Below, piece after piece: positions 16,743 to 23,006 of a stretch of DNA of 23,006 bases. Origin of the DNA: an uncultured Faecalibacterium sp. (lineage in GTDB: Bacteria > Bacillota > Clostridia > Oscillospirales > Ruminococcaceae). The notes under the pieces are model-generated. The model saw only the letters and a program-made list of their open reading frames with translations, had not been told where the DNA came from and did no database searches. The stretch is from positions 1 through 23,006 of the forward strand of contig URVW01000033.1 in the NCBI GenBank assembly GCA_900551435.1. The letters run 5' to 3'. The position numbers were made by a program, and so were the translations under genes. Each line of letters begins with the position of its first letter. Within the stretch, counting starts at the first letter, position 1.

Positions 16743-16944
16743 AAAGAAGCTTTGAAGCAGCCCCGGGAAATGCAAGAAGGAGAAAAATGCTGTTAAGCTA
16801 CAAAAGGTCCAAAGGAGCAATTCATCATGACGGGGGTACAACTCGGGGGCTGCTGAGACAGAGAAAACGGAAGAGAAGGCCCGTTCCTCTAATCATCCAT
16901 GATACTATTTTACCACAGATGACAGTGATGTATAGTGATTTGTT
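16743..16944 (-). promoter_or_regulatory. Untranslated leader between early and late genes
   Basis: About 200 bases without a convincing gene lie between the DUF1492-like stop and the tandem terminators. A 9-bp inverted repeat (16756-16764 with 16846-16854, AGCAGCCCC/GGGGCTGCT) could fold a large loop in the leader RNA. A TAAAAT at 16907-16912 is a possible -10 box on the minus strand, but there is no good -35 box upstream, which would fit activation by a phage late regulator. The combination suggests a late promoter plus a structured leader; both are inferred. Confidence 0.5.
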
Positions 16945-17361
16945 TTACAAATTCATCCGTTCTACAGCGTTGCGGTGACGGGTAAAGACCCAGCGCAGAG
17001 AAAAGTGCGTGTCCTCTGCGATTTTGTCCCACTTCATATTCTCCAAGTAACGCTGGTGCAGAATGACATAATCCATGTCATCAGAAATGTTGTCACGGTC
17101 CTGCAGGGCGTCAAGAATCTCTCCATAGATCCGGATGGCAAGCTCATGCTGGGCGTTGAATTCCTGCTGTAGGGCTTCCGCGCGCTCGACAGCCCGGGCG
17201 ATGGACTGCCCGTCGCCGCTGCCGCCGGGGACAGCGCTCAGAGACTGCGTTGTGTGTCGAGCGGCTTCCCGGGCTTCTGCCAGATCGTCGGCCAGCTTGC
17301 GTTCCTTCTTGTGCGCCGCACGATACCGATTCAACCAGAGCAGCTTTTCTTCATAGGTCAT
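16945..17361 (-). CDS. DUF1492/ArpU-like putative late transcription regulator
   Basis: This 138-residue protein starts MTYEEKLLWLNRYRAAHKKE, continues as a long charged helix with a Gly/Ser spacer (about 45-53), and ends in a sigma-70 region 4-like helix-turn-helix. Residues 97-138 contain VILHQRYLENMKWDKIAEDT, with the RYLE and IAEDT blocks of this family. Small proteins of this kind sit immediately upstream of terminase genes in many Firmicute prophages and are thought to switch on late transcription. It overlaps the RusA-like gene by four bases and is followed by the late leader, consistent with that role. Activation of the leader is inferred. Confidence 0.8.
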   Translation of the reverse strand: MTYEEKLLWLNRYRAAHKKERKLADDLAEAREAARHTTQSLSAVPGGSGDGQSIARAVERAEALQQEFNAQHELAIRIYGEILDALQDRDNISDDMDYVILHQRYLENMKWDKIAEDTHFSLRWVFTRHRNAVERMNL

Positions 17362-17774
17362 TCCAGTTCCTCCACGCTCACAAACAACCCGCAGGGGTCA
17401 GACCAGAACTTCTCAACGATCTCGCTGCACACCTGAGCATCGTCGTGCCAGAAGTGCAGCCGGGTCATTTCGTCCTTGAGGGCCTTTTCAAGGTTGTCGG
17501 TGTCAGGCTTGCTGGTTCTCCACTGGCCGTCGGCGTGCTGGCCTTCGGTAGGAAACAGCCACTTGACGACCAGCCGCACCGGACGCCCGGCGGGGACCGG
17601 CTGTTTCGGGGCGTGGGGTGCAAGATAGGCGTGGAGCTTGGCGCGGGTCTGCTTCAGCTCGGGGCTGTCATGGAGCACGGCGCAGGGCTTGCCGCCTTTC
17701 ATGTAGGCATGGAGCTGCTTGTCGTTGTGGGTCGTGGTAGGCGGTTTCATGGGGATAAAAAATTGCAAGTGCAT
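17358..17774 (-). CDS. rusA: RusA-family Holliday junction resolvase
   Basis: This 138-residue endodeoxyribonuclease probably resolves branched DNA during phage recombination, replication and packaging. The ATG at 17774 follows GAGGTG by seven bases. The N-terminus reads MHLQFFIPMKPPTTTHNDK, with the usual beta strand and Pro-rich turn. The metal-binding motif KPDTDNLEKALKDEM (89-103) and the following WHDDAQV (109-115) contain the conserved acidic residues D91, D93, D101, D111 and D112. The frame further upstream has no valid start. Confidence 0.86.
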   Translation of the reverse strand: MHLQFFIPMKPPTTTHNDKQLHAYMKGGKPCAVLHDSPELKQTRAKLHAYLAPHAPKQPVPAGRPVRLVVKWLFPTEGQHADGQWRTSKPDTDNLEKALKDEMTRLHFWHDDAQVCSEIVEKFWSDPCGLFVSVEELE

Positions 17775-17812
17775 TGTGTTCACCTCGTTTTTCTTTTTTG
17801 ATTCAGGCCAAC

Positions 17813-17877
17813 GTGATGGGGAGGGCTTCCGGAGGGATGGGGGCTGTGTACGCCCCATCCTCCGGGAACCCCATCAC
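17813..17877. repeat. GC-rich imperfect palindrome (65 nt)
   Basis: The outer arms GTGATGGGG and CCCCATCAC (17813-17821, 17869-17877) are perfect. Inner arms CCGGAGG/CCTCCGG (17829-17835, 17859-17865) and ATGGGG/CCCCAT (17837-17842, 17853-17858) extend the stem, with a 10-nt loop. No T-run follows on either strand, so it is not a standard terminator. Confidence 0.82.
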
Positions 17878-17881
17878 AGTA

Positions 17882-18000
17882 CGGATTGGATTATAGCTAT
17901 TATATATAGGCTATTTTCCGATGCCGGATTCTGCAAAATAGCCGCTATTTTCCGAAATACGGAAGCTTTGACGGACGGATTATAGCCGCTATTTTACTGC
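17882..18000. repeat. Iterated ATAGC-n-GCTAT palindromes, origin-like
   Basis: This AT-rich stretch between the primase-helicase and rusA genes contains at least four related palindromic cores: TATAGCTA at 17892-17899, ATAGGCTAT at 17906-17914, the perfect 17-nt AAAATAGCCGCTATTTT at 17935-17951, and ATAGCCGCTAT at 17982-17992. CTATTTTCCG follows two of them, and GGATTATAGC occurs twice. The pattern fits binding sites of a phage replication initiator or a repressor-like operator cluster. Assignment as the replication origin is inferred from the neighbouring primase-helicase gene. Confidence 0.65.
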
Positions 18001-18006
18001 TTCTTT

Positions 18007-20232
18007 TTAGCCGGAACTACCGGGTTCACGGCGTCCGACATCTGTGCCGTCTATCCAGTAGTTGCCGTCTGTTTTTAGACGGCGGCGGACGGTATCGGGC
18101 TTGAGACCCATGTATTCGGCCATACTGTAAACAGTGACTTTTCCATCCATCATACAGGCTTCATAGGCATTAGAAAGCTCGATGGATTTATCTTTTGCGA
18201 GTTTTTCTTTGTCGCCCCACCGTTTCGCCGCGCCGCGGCTGCCGAGAGCCTTGAAGTCACTTTCCGGCTGCAGGTCCTCCAACAGGCCGCTGTCCAGCTT
18301 ATGCACAGGGTAGTCGAACCAGAGGTTCACCGGGTCGAAGCGGGGAAACTCGCGCAGGGTCCCTTCGATGCGCCATGCAGTCAGGCTGTCGGCTTTTTTG
18401 TTGGCAGCGGCCACTTCGACGTCGATCTGGCGCAGGTCAGACAAGCTCAGATGCTCCTTTGCAATGGCAAGCATACGGCTTCGGCTGAGGGTGTCATCCG
18501 GGCCATAGCTGTCGGAGAAGTCCCGCTTGTCGAGCATCCGCTTGATGACGGCACAGGCCGCTTTGTTGTGGAGCTGTTCCCGGATGGCGTCGGTGGGGAC
18601 GAGTTCGGTCATGTCCAGCATGGCGTCGGGGTCGCGGGCGAACACGCCGGAACCAGATGCACGGTCCATACTGCGTTTGCCGCCCTGTGCGCCCTTGCTG
18701 TGGTGGTGGGCGTAGATCACGGCGCAGTCCAGCTCGTGACAGACTTTGTCGAACTGTCCGCAGAACTTGGACATCTGCTCGGCGGAATTTTCGTCGCCGG
18801 TCAGCACCTTATAAATGGGGTCGAAGATGATGGCCGTGAATCCTTCCCGTTTTGCTCTGCGGATGAGCTTAGGGGCCAGCTTGTCCAGCGGGACCGGGAT
18901 GCCGCGCAGGTCCCAGATGGCGATCTGGTCGAAGTGATCCGGCGCAAGGCCCAGCGCGGTGTAAACATCCTCGAAGCGGTGCAGACAGGACACAGGGTCC
19001 AGTTCCAGATTCAGGTACAGCACATTTCCCTGCGCACAGCGGAAGCGTCCCAGCCATGTAGCCCCTTCGGCGATGGCGATGCACAGCTCGATCAGGGCGA
19101 AACTCTTTCCCGCCTTAGACGGACCGGCGATCATCATTTTGTGGCCTTTGCGCAGGACGTCCTCGATCAGTGCATCCCGCAGGGGCGGGACCTTTGAAAA
19201 ATCCTTGTCTCTGTGCCAGTCCGGGAGATCGTCCGTCTCAGACTCCAGCCAGTCCTGCCACTCTTCCCAGCAGCTTTTTCCGACGTTCGTTTCCAGCAGG
19301 GTCTGCCGGTGCTCTCCGCGCAGGACTCCGGGCATCCGGGACAGGCGTGATGGGTTTCGGTTCTGCTGGTCGATGGTCAGACCGTTTTTCTGACAGGCAG
19401 AGTAGAGGTAGTCTACCCGCTTGCGATATTCGGTGTAGTCCGGCGCATTGACCTTGACGATGGCGTGGATGCTCTTTCCGCCGGAGTAGACCAGCGCAGC
19501 ACAGGGGAGCTGCAGCTGCTTGATGATCGCAAGCTGTTTACCTAGCTCCATGTTGTCGCTTTCCACGAGCGCATAGCGGTAATCGGTGACGTTGGCGTTG
19601 TTCCGCCCGCCCTCGACCGGGTTGAAACAGATCCATGCACCGGCTTCAGGGTCCCAGTCGCCGACGACCTTGCCCACATCGTCGCCGCAGGTGTTCAGTT
19701 CTTCGATGAGCTGGGCAGCGGTGCGGTCCCAATACCCCTTTGTGGGGGCAGGGCGTCCGTCCCGGCGGTAGCTTTCGGTCACATAGGCCACATGCTCGTC
19801 CGGCTCGAAGAGGGCTTGCAGATAGCGCTTCAGCTCCTCGGCGGGATGCCATTCAGCGGGCAGGGAAAGCTCCTGCTCTTCGACCCATCGCGGGTCCACT
19901 AGACGCCCGCTTGCAGCGGTGTCGGTGTTGGATGTGATTTCGTCGCCCCAGTCCAGCGCGTGCCCAGCGGGGCCGTTCCATCCCTGACGATAGGCCAGCT
20001 GAAAGATGCTGCTTTCGGTGACGGGCTGTGCGCTGCCGTGGAAGCTTTCCCATTTCCGGGTGCATTCGCCCTTGTGGTAGCGTTCAGTGTCGCGGGCGCT
20101 CCACTGTTCCCAGACAGCTGCCGGGAATCCGGCTTGCTTCAGCGCCATGCCCACGGTCGTCCACTCTTCATAGTTCAGGGCGGACGGGCTGAGAAAATCC
20201 AGCGCTTCTTTGAGTTCATTTTCATGTTCCAT
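18007..20232 (-). CDS. Primase-helicase: AEP-like primase fused to RepA-like ATPase
   Basis: This 741-residue replication protein has a N-terminal region (1-90) with the PriCT_2 look (MEHENELKEALDFLSPSALN, EEWTTVGMALKQ). Residues 140-310 resemble an archaeo-eukaryotic primase: ESD at 224-226, SGGKSIH at 250-256 (the SxH motif) and TID near 286-288. Residues 355-560 form a RecA/RepA-like ATPase with Walker A GPSKAGKS (370-377), Walker B IIFDP (468-472) and the YAHHHSKGAQGG block (507-518). The end holds a small helix-turn-helix-like segment (VYSMAEYMGLKPDTVRRRLK). The ATG at 20232 lies six bases after the helicase stop with a weak ribosome binding site. It likely primes and unwinds phage DNA, perhaps at the adjoining palindromes. 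Confidence 0.85.
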   Translation of the reverse strand: MEHENELKEALDFLSPSALNYEEWTTVGMALKQAGFPAAVWEQWSARDTERYHKGECTRKWESFHGSAQPVTESSIFQLAYRQGWNGPAGHALDWGDEITSNTDTAASGRLVDPRWVEEQELSLPAEWHPAEELKRYLQALFEPDEHVAYVTESYRRDGRPAPTKGYWDRTAAQLIEELNTCGDDVGKVVGDWDPEAGAWICFNPVEGGRNNANVTDYRYALVESDNMELGKQLAIIKQLQLPCAALVYSGGKSIHAIVKVNAPDYTEYRKRVDYLYSACQKNGLTIDQQNRNPSRLSRMPGVLRGEHRQTLLETNVGKSCWEEWQDWLESETDDLPDWHRDKDFSKVPPLRDALIEDVLRKGHKMMIAGPSKAGKSFALIELCIAIAEGATWLGRFRCAQGNVLYLNLELDPVSCLHRFEDVYTALGLAPDHFDQIAIWDLRGIPVPLDKLAPKLIRRAKREGFTAIIFDPIYKVLTGDENSAEQMSKFCGQFDKVCHELDCAVIYAHHHSKGAQGGKRSMDRASGSGVFARDPDAMLDMTELVPTDAIREQLHNKAACAVIKRMLDKRDFSDSYGPDDTLSRSRMLAIAKEHLSLSDLRQIDVEVAAANKKADSLTAWRIEGTLREFPRFDPVNLWFDYPVHKLDSGLLEDLQPESDFKALGSRGAAKRWGDKEKLAKDKSIELSNAYEACMMDGKVTVYSMAEYMGLKPDTVRRRLKTDGNYWIDGTDVGRREPGSSG

Positions 20233-20238
20233 GTATGA

Positions 20239-21870
20239 TTACCATCCAAAGTTCCATACGGGATCTGTGCTCGGCTGTGCGGCGGGCGGAACATAAGTCT
20301 TTGCGTCCACGCCCTTCGGGACGCCGCGCCATCCGCCCACCGCGATGCGGTCGATCATGTGCTTGGCGGCGTCGAAGCTCCAAGTGCCCACATGCTGGAA
20401 GCCGTATTTTTCAAGGCAGCGGATCTGTTTCGGGGTGGTCAGGCCCTCGCTCTGGCGCTTGTGGAGCCGGTCGAGCAGTAATGCCGCTTTTCCCGCAGAC
20501 TCAACGGCGGCGGACTGGATGCCCAGCTTTTCCAGCGCGGAGGTCTGCTCGGCGCTGGGCGGTCCGGCTTCCCAGCCAAAGGCTGGCACATAGCCGGACA
20601 GGTCCTCGGCCTGAATGCTCATCTCGTACTGCAGCGGGTCCACCAGTTTTGCTTTTTTGCGGCGCTGCTCTTCCAGCTGTTTTGCAAGGGCTTCTTCGCG
20701 CTGGGTGACGACATCTTCGCCAGCCTGTGCAGCGGCTTCTTCGAGGTCCTGCGGAACGCCGGATTCTGCCAGATTCTCGGTCATCTGCTTGGCGACGGCC
20801 CGGTCCTCGCAGACGAGATCCGCAGGGCGGCAGAGTTCATGACGGTCGGTCATCCACAGGAAGTCCAGCAGCAGAAGGTCCTTCTTGCCCTCGTTCAGGC
20901 GGGTCCCACGGCCCACCATCTGGCTGTAAAGACTGCGGACCTTGGTAGGCCGCAGCACGACGACGCAATCCACAGACGGACAGTCCCAGCCCTCTGTGAG
21001 AAGCATAGAGTTGCACAGGACGTTGTACTTTCCTGCCGCGAAATCGTCTAGGACCTCCCGGCGGTCAGCGCTCTGGCCGTTGACCTCTGCGGCACGGAAG
21101 CCGTGCGCATTGAGCAGATCGCGGAACTTTTGGCTCGTCTTGATGAGGGGCAGGAACACGACCGTTTTGCGGTCTGCGCAGCGCTGTGCCATCTCTGCGG
21201 CGATCTGGTCCAGATAAGGGTCCAGCGCTGTGCCAAGCTGGCCCAGCGAATAGTCGCCGCTGCTGAATCCGACATCCGAGATGTCCAGTTTCAGTGGGAT
21301 GGTCTGCGCCATGATCTTGCACAAGTATCCTTCGCGGATGGCATCGGTGAGTTTGTATTCGAACGCCAGACTGTCGAACACCTCGCCGAGGTTTCGCATG
21401 TCGCCTCGGTCCGGCGTCGCGGTGACGCCCAGAACTTTGGCGGCAGGGAAATGCTCAAGGATACGGAGATAGCCGTCCGTGATGGCGTGGTGTGCTTCGT
21501 CAATGATGATGGTCCCGAAGTAGTCCTGCGGGAAGCGTTCCAGCCGGGACGCCCGCTGCAGGGTCTGGACGCTGCCCACAACAACGCGATACCAGCTGTT
21601 CAGGCAGGTGGATTCGGCCTTCTCGACGGCGCTGACCAGCCCTGTGGAGCGCTGCAGCTTGTCAGCGGCCTGTTCCAACAGTTCCCCGCGATGGGCAAGG
21701 ATGAGCACCCGGTCGCCCGCCCGTACCTGATCGGCGGCGACGGACGCGAACACGATGGTCTTGCCGGTCCCGGTCGGGAGGACCAGCAGGGTCCGCAGAT
21801 GCCCGTTCTCCCATTCAGAGTGGATGTTCTCCCGGGCTGTCTGCTGGTAGGGACGAAGTGTCTGTGCCAT
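20239..21870 (-). CDS. SF2 DEAH-box helicase (type III restriction-like)
   Basis: This 543-residue helicase probably remodels DNA during phage replication or recombination. It starts MAQTLRPYQQTARENIHSEW (Q-motif-like). Motif I is PTGTGKT (32-38), motif Ia lies in LILAHRGELLEQA, motif II is DEAH (124-127), motif III is TATPDRGD (150-157), and motif VI is QMVGRGTRL. The C-terminal region (about 370-543) contains a charged helix and a Cys-free module of unknown function. The gene is complete. Its ATG overlaps the TGA of a short upstream reading frame by one base. Confidence 0.88.
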   Translation of the reverse strand: MAQTLRPYQQTARENIHSEWENGHLRTLLVLPTGTGKTIVFASVAADQVRAGDRVLILAHRGELLEQAADKLQRSTGLVSAVEKAESTCLNSWYRVVVGSVQTLQRASRLERFPQDYFGTIIIDEAHHAITDGYLRILEHFPAAKVLGVTATPDRGDMRNLGEVFDSLAFEYKLTDAIREGYLCKIMAQTIPLKLDISDVGFSSGDYSLGQLGTALDPYLDQIAAEMAQRCADRKTVVFLPLIKTSQKFRDLLNAHGFRAAEVNGQSADRREVLDDFAAGKYNVLCNSMLLTEGWDCPSVDCVVVLRPTKVRSLYSQMVGRGTRLNEGKKDLLLLDFLWMTDRHELCRPADLVCEDRAVAKQMTENLAESGVPQDLEEAAAQAGEDVVTQREEALAKQLEEQRRKKAKLVDPLQYEMSIQAEDLSGYVPAFGWEAGPPSAEQTSALEKLGIQSAAVESAGKAALLLDRLHKRQSEGLTTPKQIRCLEKYGFQHVGTWSFDAAKHMIDRIAVGGWRGVPKGVDAKTYVPPAAQPSTDPVWNFGW

Positions 21871-21992
21871 CAGAACGCCCCCTGCTTCCAGCCCGCAGAC
21901 GGTGCGGCTTTGGGTTCGGGCGGCGGCAGGAACCGGGTGAGCCGCAAGGAACGGGAAGCGCTGGAAAAGCGTGTCCTGCGCGGCGAGATCAT
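21870..21992 (-). CDS. Short reading frame coupled to the helicase gene
   Basis: This is a 40-codon frame (MISPRRTRFSSASR... ending AGWKQGAF) whose TGA overlaps the helicase ATG as TGATG, a coupling typical of real phage genes. G/C dominates third positions. It starts just after palindromic repeat copy 1, whose GAGAGG could serve as a ribosome binding site; a GTG one codon earlier is the alternative start. No family is recognised. It may be a genuine small gene or the 3' remnant of a longer gene cut when the repeat region arrived. Confidence 0.35.
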   Translation of the reverse strand: MISPRRTRFSSASRSLRLTRFLPPPEPKAAPSAGWKQGAF

Positions 21993-22000
21993 CACGTTAT

Positions 22001-22047
22001 AACCTCTCAGGCGCTTTGCGCCAGCTCCCCTGATAGGGGAGCCACTG
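22001..22047 (-). repeat. Palindromic repeat copy 1 (inverted)
   Basis: Contains AACCTCTCAG, a small hairpin GGCGCTTTGCGCC, and the core AGCTCCCCTGATAGGGGAG (itself a palindrome CTCCCCTgATAGGGGAG). It is homologous to copies 2 and 3 but in the opposite orientation. Confidence 0.8.
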
Positions 22048-22102
22048 GCGAGCCGGTATTGGCTGTGCTGGATGAATTGGTTTTCTTGAAACGGTAAACG
22101 GA

Positions 22103-22192
22103 AGTGCTCCGCTGTCTAGGCTGACAGCATCTGTACGAACGCCCTTGGTTAGAGCGTAGTTCAGATGCCGTTTCCCTAGGCAGCGGAGCACT
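22103..22192. repeat. 90-nt hairpin with 18-bp terminal inverted repeats
   Basis: Arms AGTGCTCCGCTGTCTAGG (22103-22120) and CCTAGGCAGCGGAGCACT (22175-22192) pair at 17 of 18 positions. Inside, GCATCTG/CAGATGC (22127-22133, 22162-22168) also pair. A run of six T follows at 22194-22199 on the + strand, so it could terminate rightward transcription. No obvious target duplication flanks it. It may be a miniature element or a structured RNA; no gene is contained. Confidence 0.75.
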
Positions 22193-22240
22193 ATTTTTTG
22201 CGCAAGATAAAACTTTTTTCGTCCAGCAGGGGTTGCCCGA

Positions 22241-22294
22241 CCTGCCAAAGGCTCCCCTATCAGGGGAGCTGTCTGCGAAGCAGACTGAGAGGTT
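22241..22294 (+). repeat. Palindromic repeat copy 2
   Basis: Begins CCTGCCAAAGG, continues with the core GCTCCCCTATCAGGGGAGC, then a small hairpin GTCTGCGAAGCAGAC and the end TGAGAGGTT. It is nearly identical to copy 3, including the preceding TGCCCGA. Confidence 0.85.
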
Positions 22295-22403
22295 TGTCAC
22301 GAAAGAGCACCCTTCAGTGGAGCACAGTCCAGCAGTCGCTTCCAATGAGGACAAGGCCCGGCTGTTTAAGAGCCGCAAGGCGACAACGCGCAGACCTGCC
22401 CGA

Positions 22404-22460
22404 CCTGCCAAAGGCTCCCCTATCAGGGGAGCTGTCGAGCGATAGCGAGACTGAGAGGTT
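22404..22460 (+). repeat. Palindromic repeat copy 3
   Basis: Same unit as copy 2 but with a longer variable hairpin (GTCTCGCTATCGCTCGAC read on the minus strand). It abuts the 3' end of the HD-hydrolase remnant and supplies the last base of its stop codon. Confidence 0.85.
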
Positions 22461-22786
22461 TATCTTACCGAACTTGTCCGGTGTTCCATGAGGTAAGTGG
22501 CTTCGAGGTCTGCGATGTGCAGCTTGACGGCCAGCGGATATTTGTCGTAGGCCTCCGAGATGGCGTAGCAGCCGCCCTTGGCCGCGTCGTCAAAGCCGCC
22601 CATGTGCCAGCGGATGGCGACGGCTTCCTCGATCTTGAGCTTCATGAACCGCTCGATGAGGAACACGCTCTTTTCGCCGTGGCCGTAGGGGAACAGGTCC
22701 TCCACGCTGTAGGACGGCACTTTTTCCCACTGGCCGGTCACCTCGTTCTTGACGTTGCGGGTCCCGGGGCTAGAGATATAATAGGG
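22460..22786 (-). pseudogene. HD-family hydrolase, 5'-truncated remnant
   Basis: The reading frame encodes about 93 recognisable residues of a phage HD-superfamily hydrolase: QWEKVPSYSVEDLFPYGHGE, KSVFLIERFMKLKIEEAVAI, then RWHMGGFDD and KLHIADLEATYL. HGEKS, RWHMGGFD and HIADLEA are the typical C-terminal HD-domain motifs. Upstream, homology-like sequence stops just before RNVKNE. The frame then meets SPG and, nine codons further, a TGA at 22787. There is no credible start codon, and the N-terminal part with the catalytic HD is missing. The gene has therefore been cut near 22765, by insertion, rearrangement or an assembly join. The family call is from motif memory. Confidence 0.7.
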
Positions 22787-22927
22787 TCAACCAAGAAAAC
22801 CTACGATAACTAAAGGGTTTTGACGGCTTGAGTTGTCCTTCAAAAGTTTTATTTGTTGAAAAGACTGCAAGAAGCGGGAAATCCTGGGGTTATATGTAGG
22901 CGGTTTTTGGAAGCTCTGTTTTGACCC
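22784..22927. repeat. Nested imperfect inverted repeat at the right junction
   Basis: GGGTCAA (22784-22790) pairs with TTGACCC (22921-22927). Inside, AAAACCTACGATAAC (22796-22810) matches, with gaps, the complement of GTTATATGTAGGCGGTTTT (22889-22907). The arms are imperfect but nested in the same order. They could be ends of a small element or a recombinase binding region. Confidence 0.5.
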
Positions 22928-23006
22928 ACAAAAGGAGCAGCAAATAAAGAATGAAGGAGAGTTCAAGCCTACGGTGGATTGCCTTTGTGCGACCCGCCGT
23001 GGGCTT
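22787..23006. other. AT-richer DNA of unknown origin at the right edge
   Basis: The last 220 bases have clearly lower GC than the phage genes. A short rightward frame from the ATG at 22951 (MKESSSLRWIAFVRPAVG, open to the edge) and a leftward frame ending at 22890 with a hydrophobic run (FILYLLLLLW) are both too short to judge. No transposase or integrase is visible. The stretch may belong to an inserted element or to neighbouring DNA. Confidence 0.45.

Noticed and set aside
16787..16978. A 63-codon + strand frame preceded by AAGGAG in the late leader.
   Set aside because: It is the only + strand candidate in the phage part, contains no known domain, and runs into the 3' end of the DUF1492-like gene. 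The ribosome-binding-like sequence is probably chance; kept only as a remote possibility.
21937..22002. A + strand peptide VSRKEREALEKRVLRGEIITL ending just before repeat copy 1.
   Set aside because: It looks protein-like, but it is very short and opposes the minus-strand frame coupled to the helicase; upstream it is only antisense to the helicase gene.
22001..22460. The three repeats as a CRISPR array.
   Set aside because: The copies are unequally spaced, one is inverted, and the intervals are not spacer-sized.
22771..22790. TATAAT at 22777-22782 as a rightward promoter.
   Set aside because: The best upstream hexamer (TTGCGG) is poor and lies within the HD remnant; I cannot support a promoter here.
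22987..23006. GTGCGACC near the right edge, resembling the 5' end of a group II intron.
   Set aside because: Only 20 bases remain, and no intron domain V, reverse transcriptase or 3' end can be seen.

Overview
The window is a stretch of a tailed-phage (siphovirus) genome, most likely a prophage of a high-GC gut Firmicute of the Faecalibacterium/Oscillospiraceae type. The host guess is an inference. It rests on the high GC3, the GGAGG-type ribosome binding sites, the Firmicute phage families present, and three copies of a short palindromic repeat resembling one I associate with Faecalibacterium-like genomes. All convincing genes lie on the minus strand, so the gene order runs from right to left. 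No integrase, repressor, lysis gene, tRNA or CRISPR array is visible.

Right edge (about 21.9-23.0 kb): a 5'-truncated HD-hydrolase remnant adjoins visibly AT-richer DNA that carries a nested imperfect inverted repeat. Downstream of the remnant are about 460 bases with no convincing gene, holding three palindromic repeats and one 90-nt hairpin. Early/replication module (16.9-21.9 kb): an SF2 DEAH helicase, an archaeo-eukaryotic-type primase fused to a RepA-like ATPase, an origin-like intergenic region with repeated ATAGC-n-GCTAT palindromes and a GC-rich hairpin, a RusA-like resolvase, and a DUF1492/ArpU-like putative late regulator. A 301-nt untranslated leader with two tandem intrinsic terminators then separates early from late genes.

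Late module (1-16.6 kb): small and large terminase, SPP1-type portal, a minor capsid/MuF protein with an extra C-terminal domain, a 67-residue Cys-rich protein, GP20-type scaffold, major capsid protein, four head-tail joining/tail completion proteins, major tail protein, two tail-assembly chaperones, tape measure, distal tail protein, a Gp37-like tail protein, a receptor-binding/baseplate protein, and a collagen-like tail fibre that runs off the left edge. Most neighbours overlap by 1-14 bases or are separated by only a few bases, as expected for one translationally coupled operon. Intrinsic terminators nevertheless lie before terS, before the scaffold gene and before the tail chaperone.

The most interesting candidate system is the AT-rich C-terminal domain on the MuF-like capsid protein together with the small gene overlapping its 3' end. 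This is arranged like a virion-carried toxin with its immunity gene. Next in interest are the terminator-studded late operon, which implies read-through or antitermination, and the iterated palindromes beside the primase-helicase gene.
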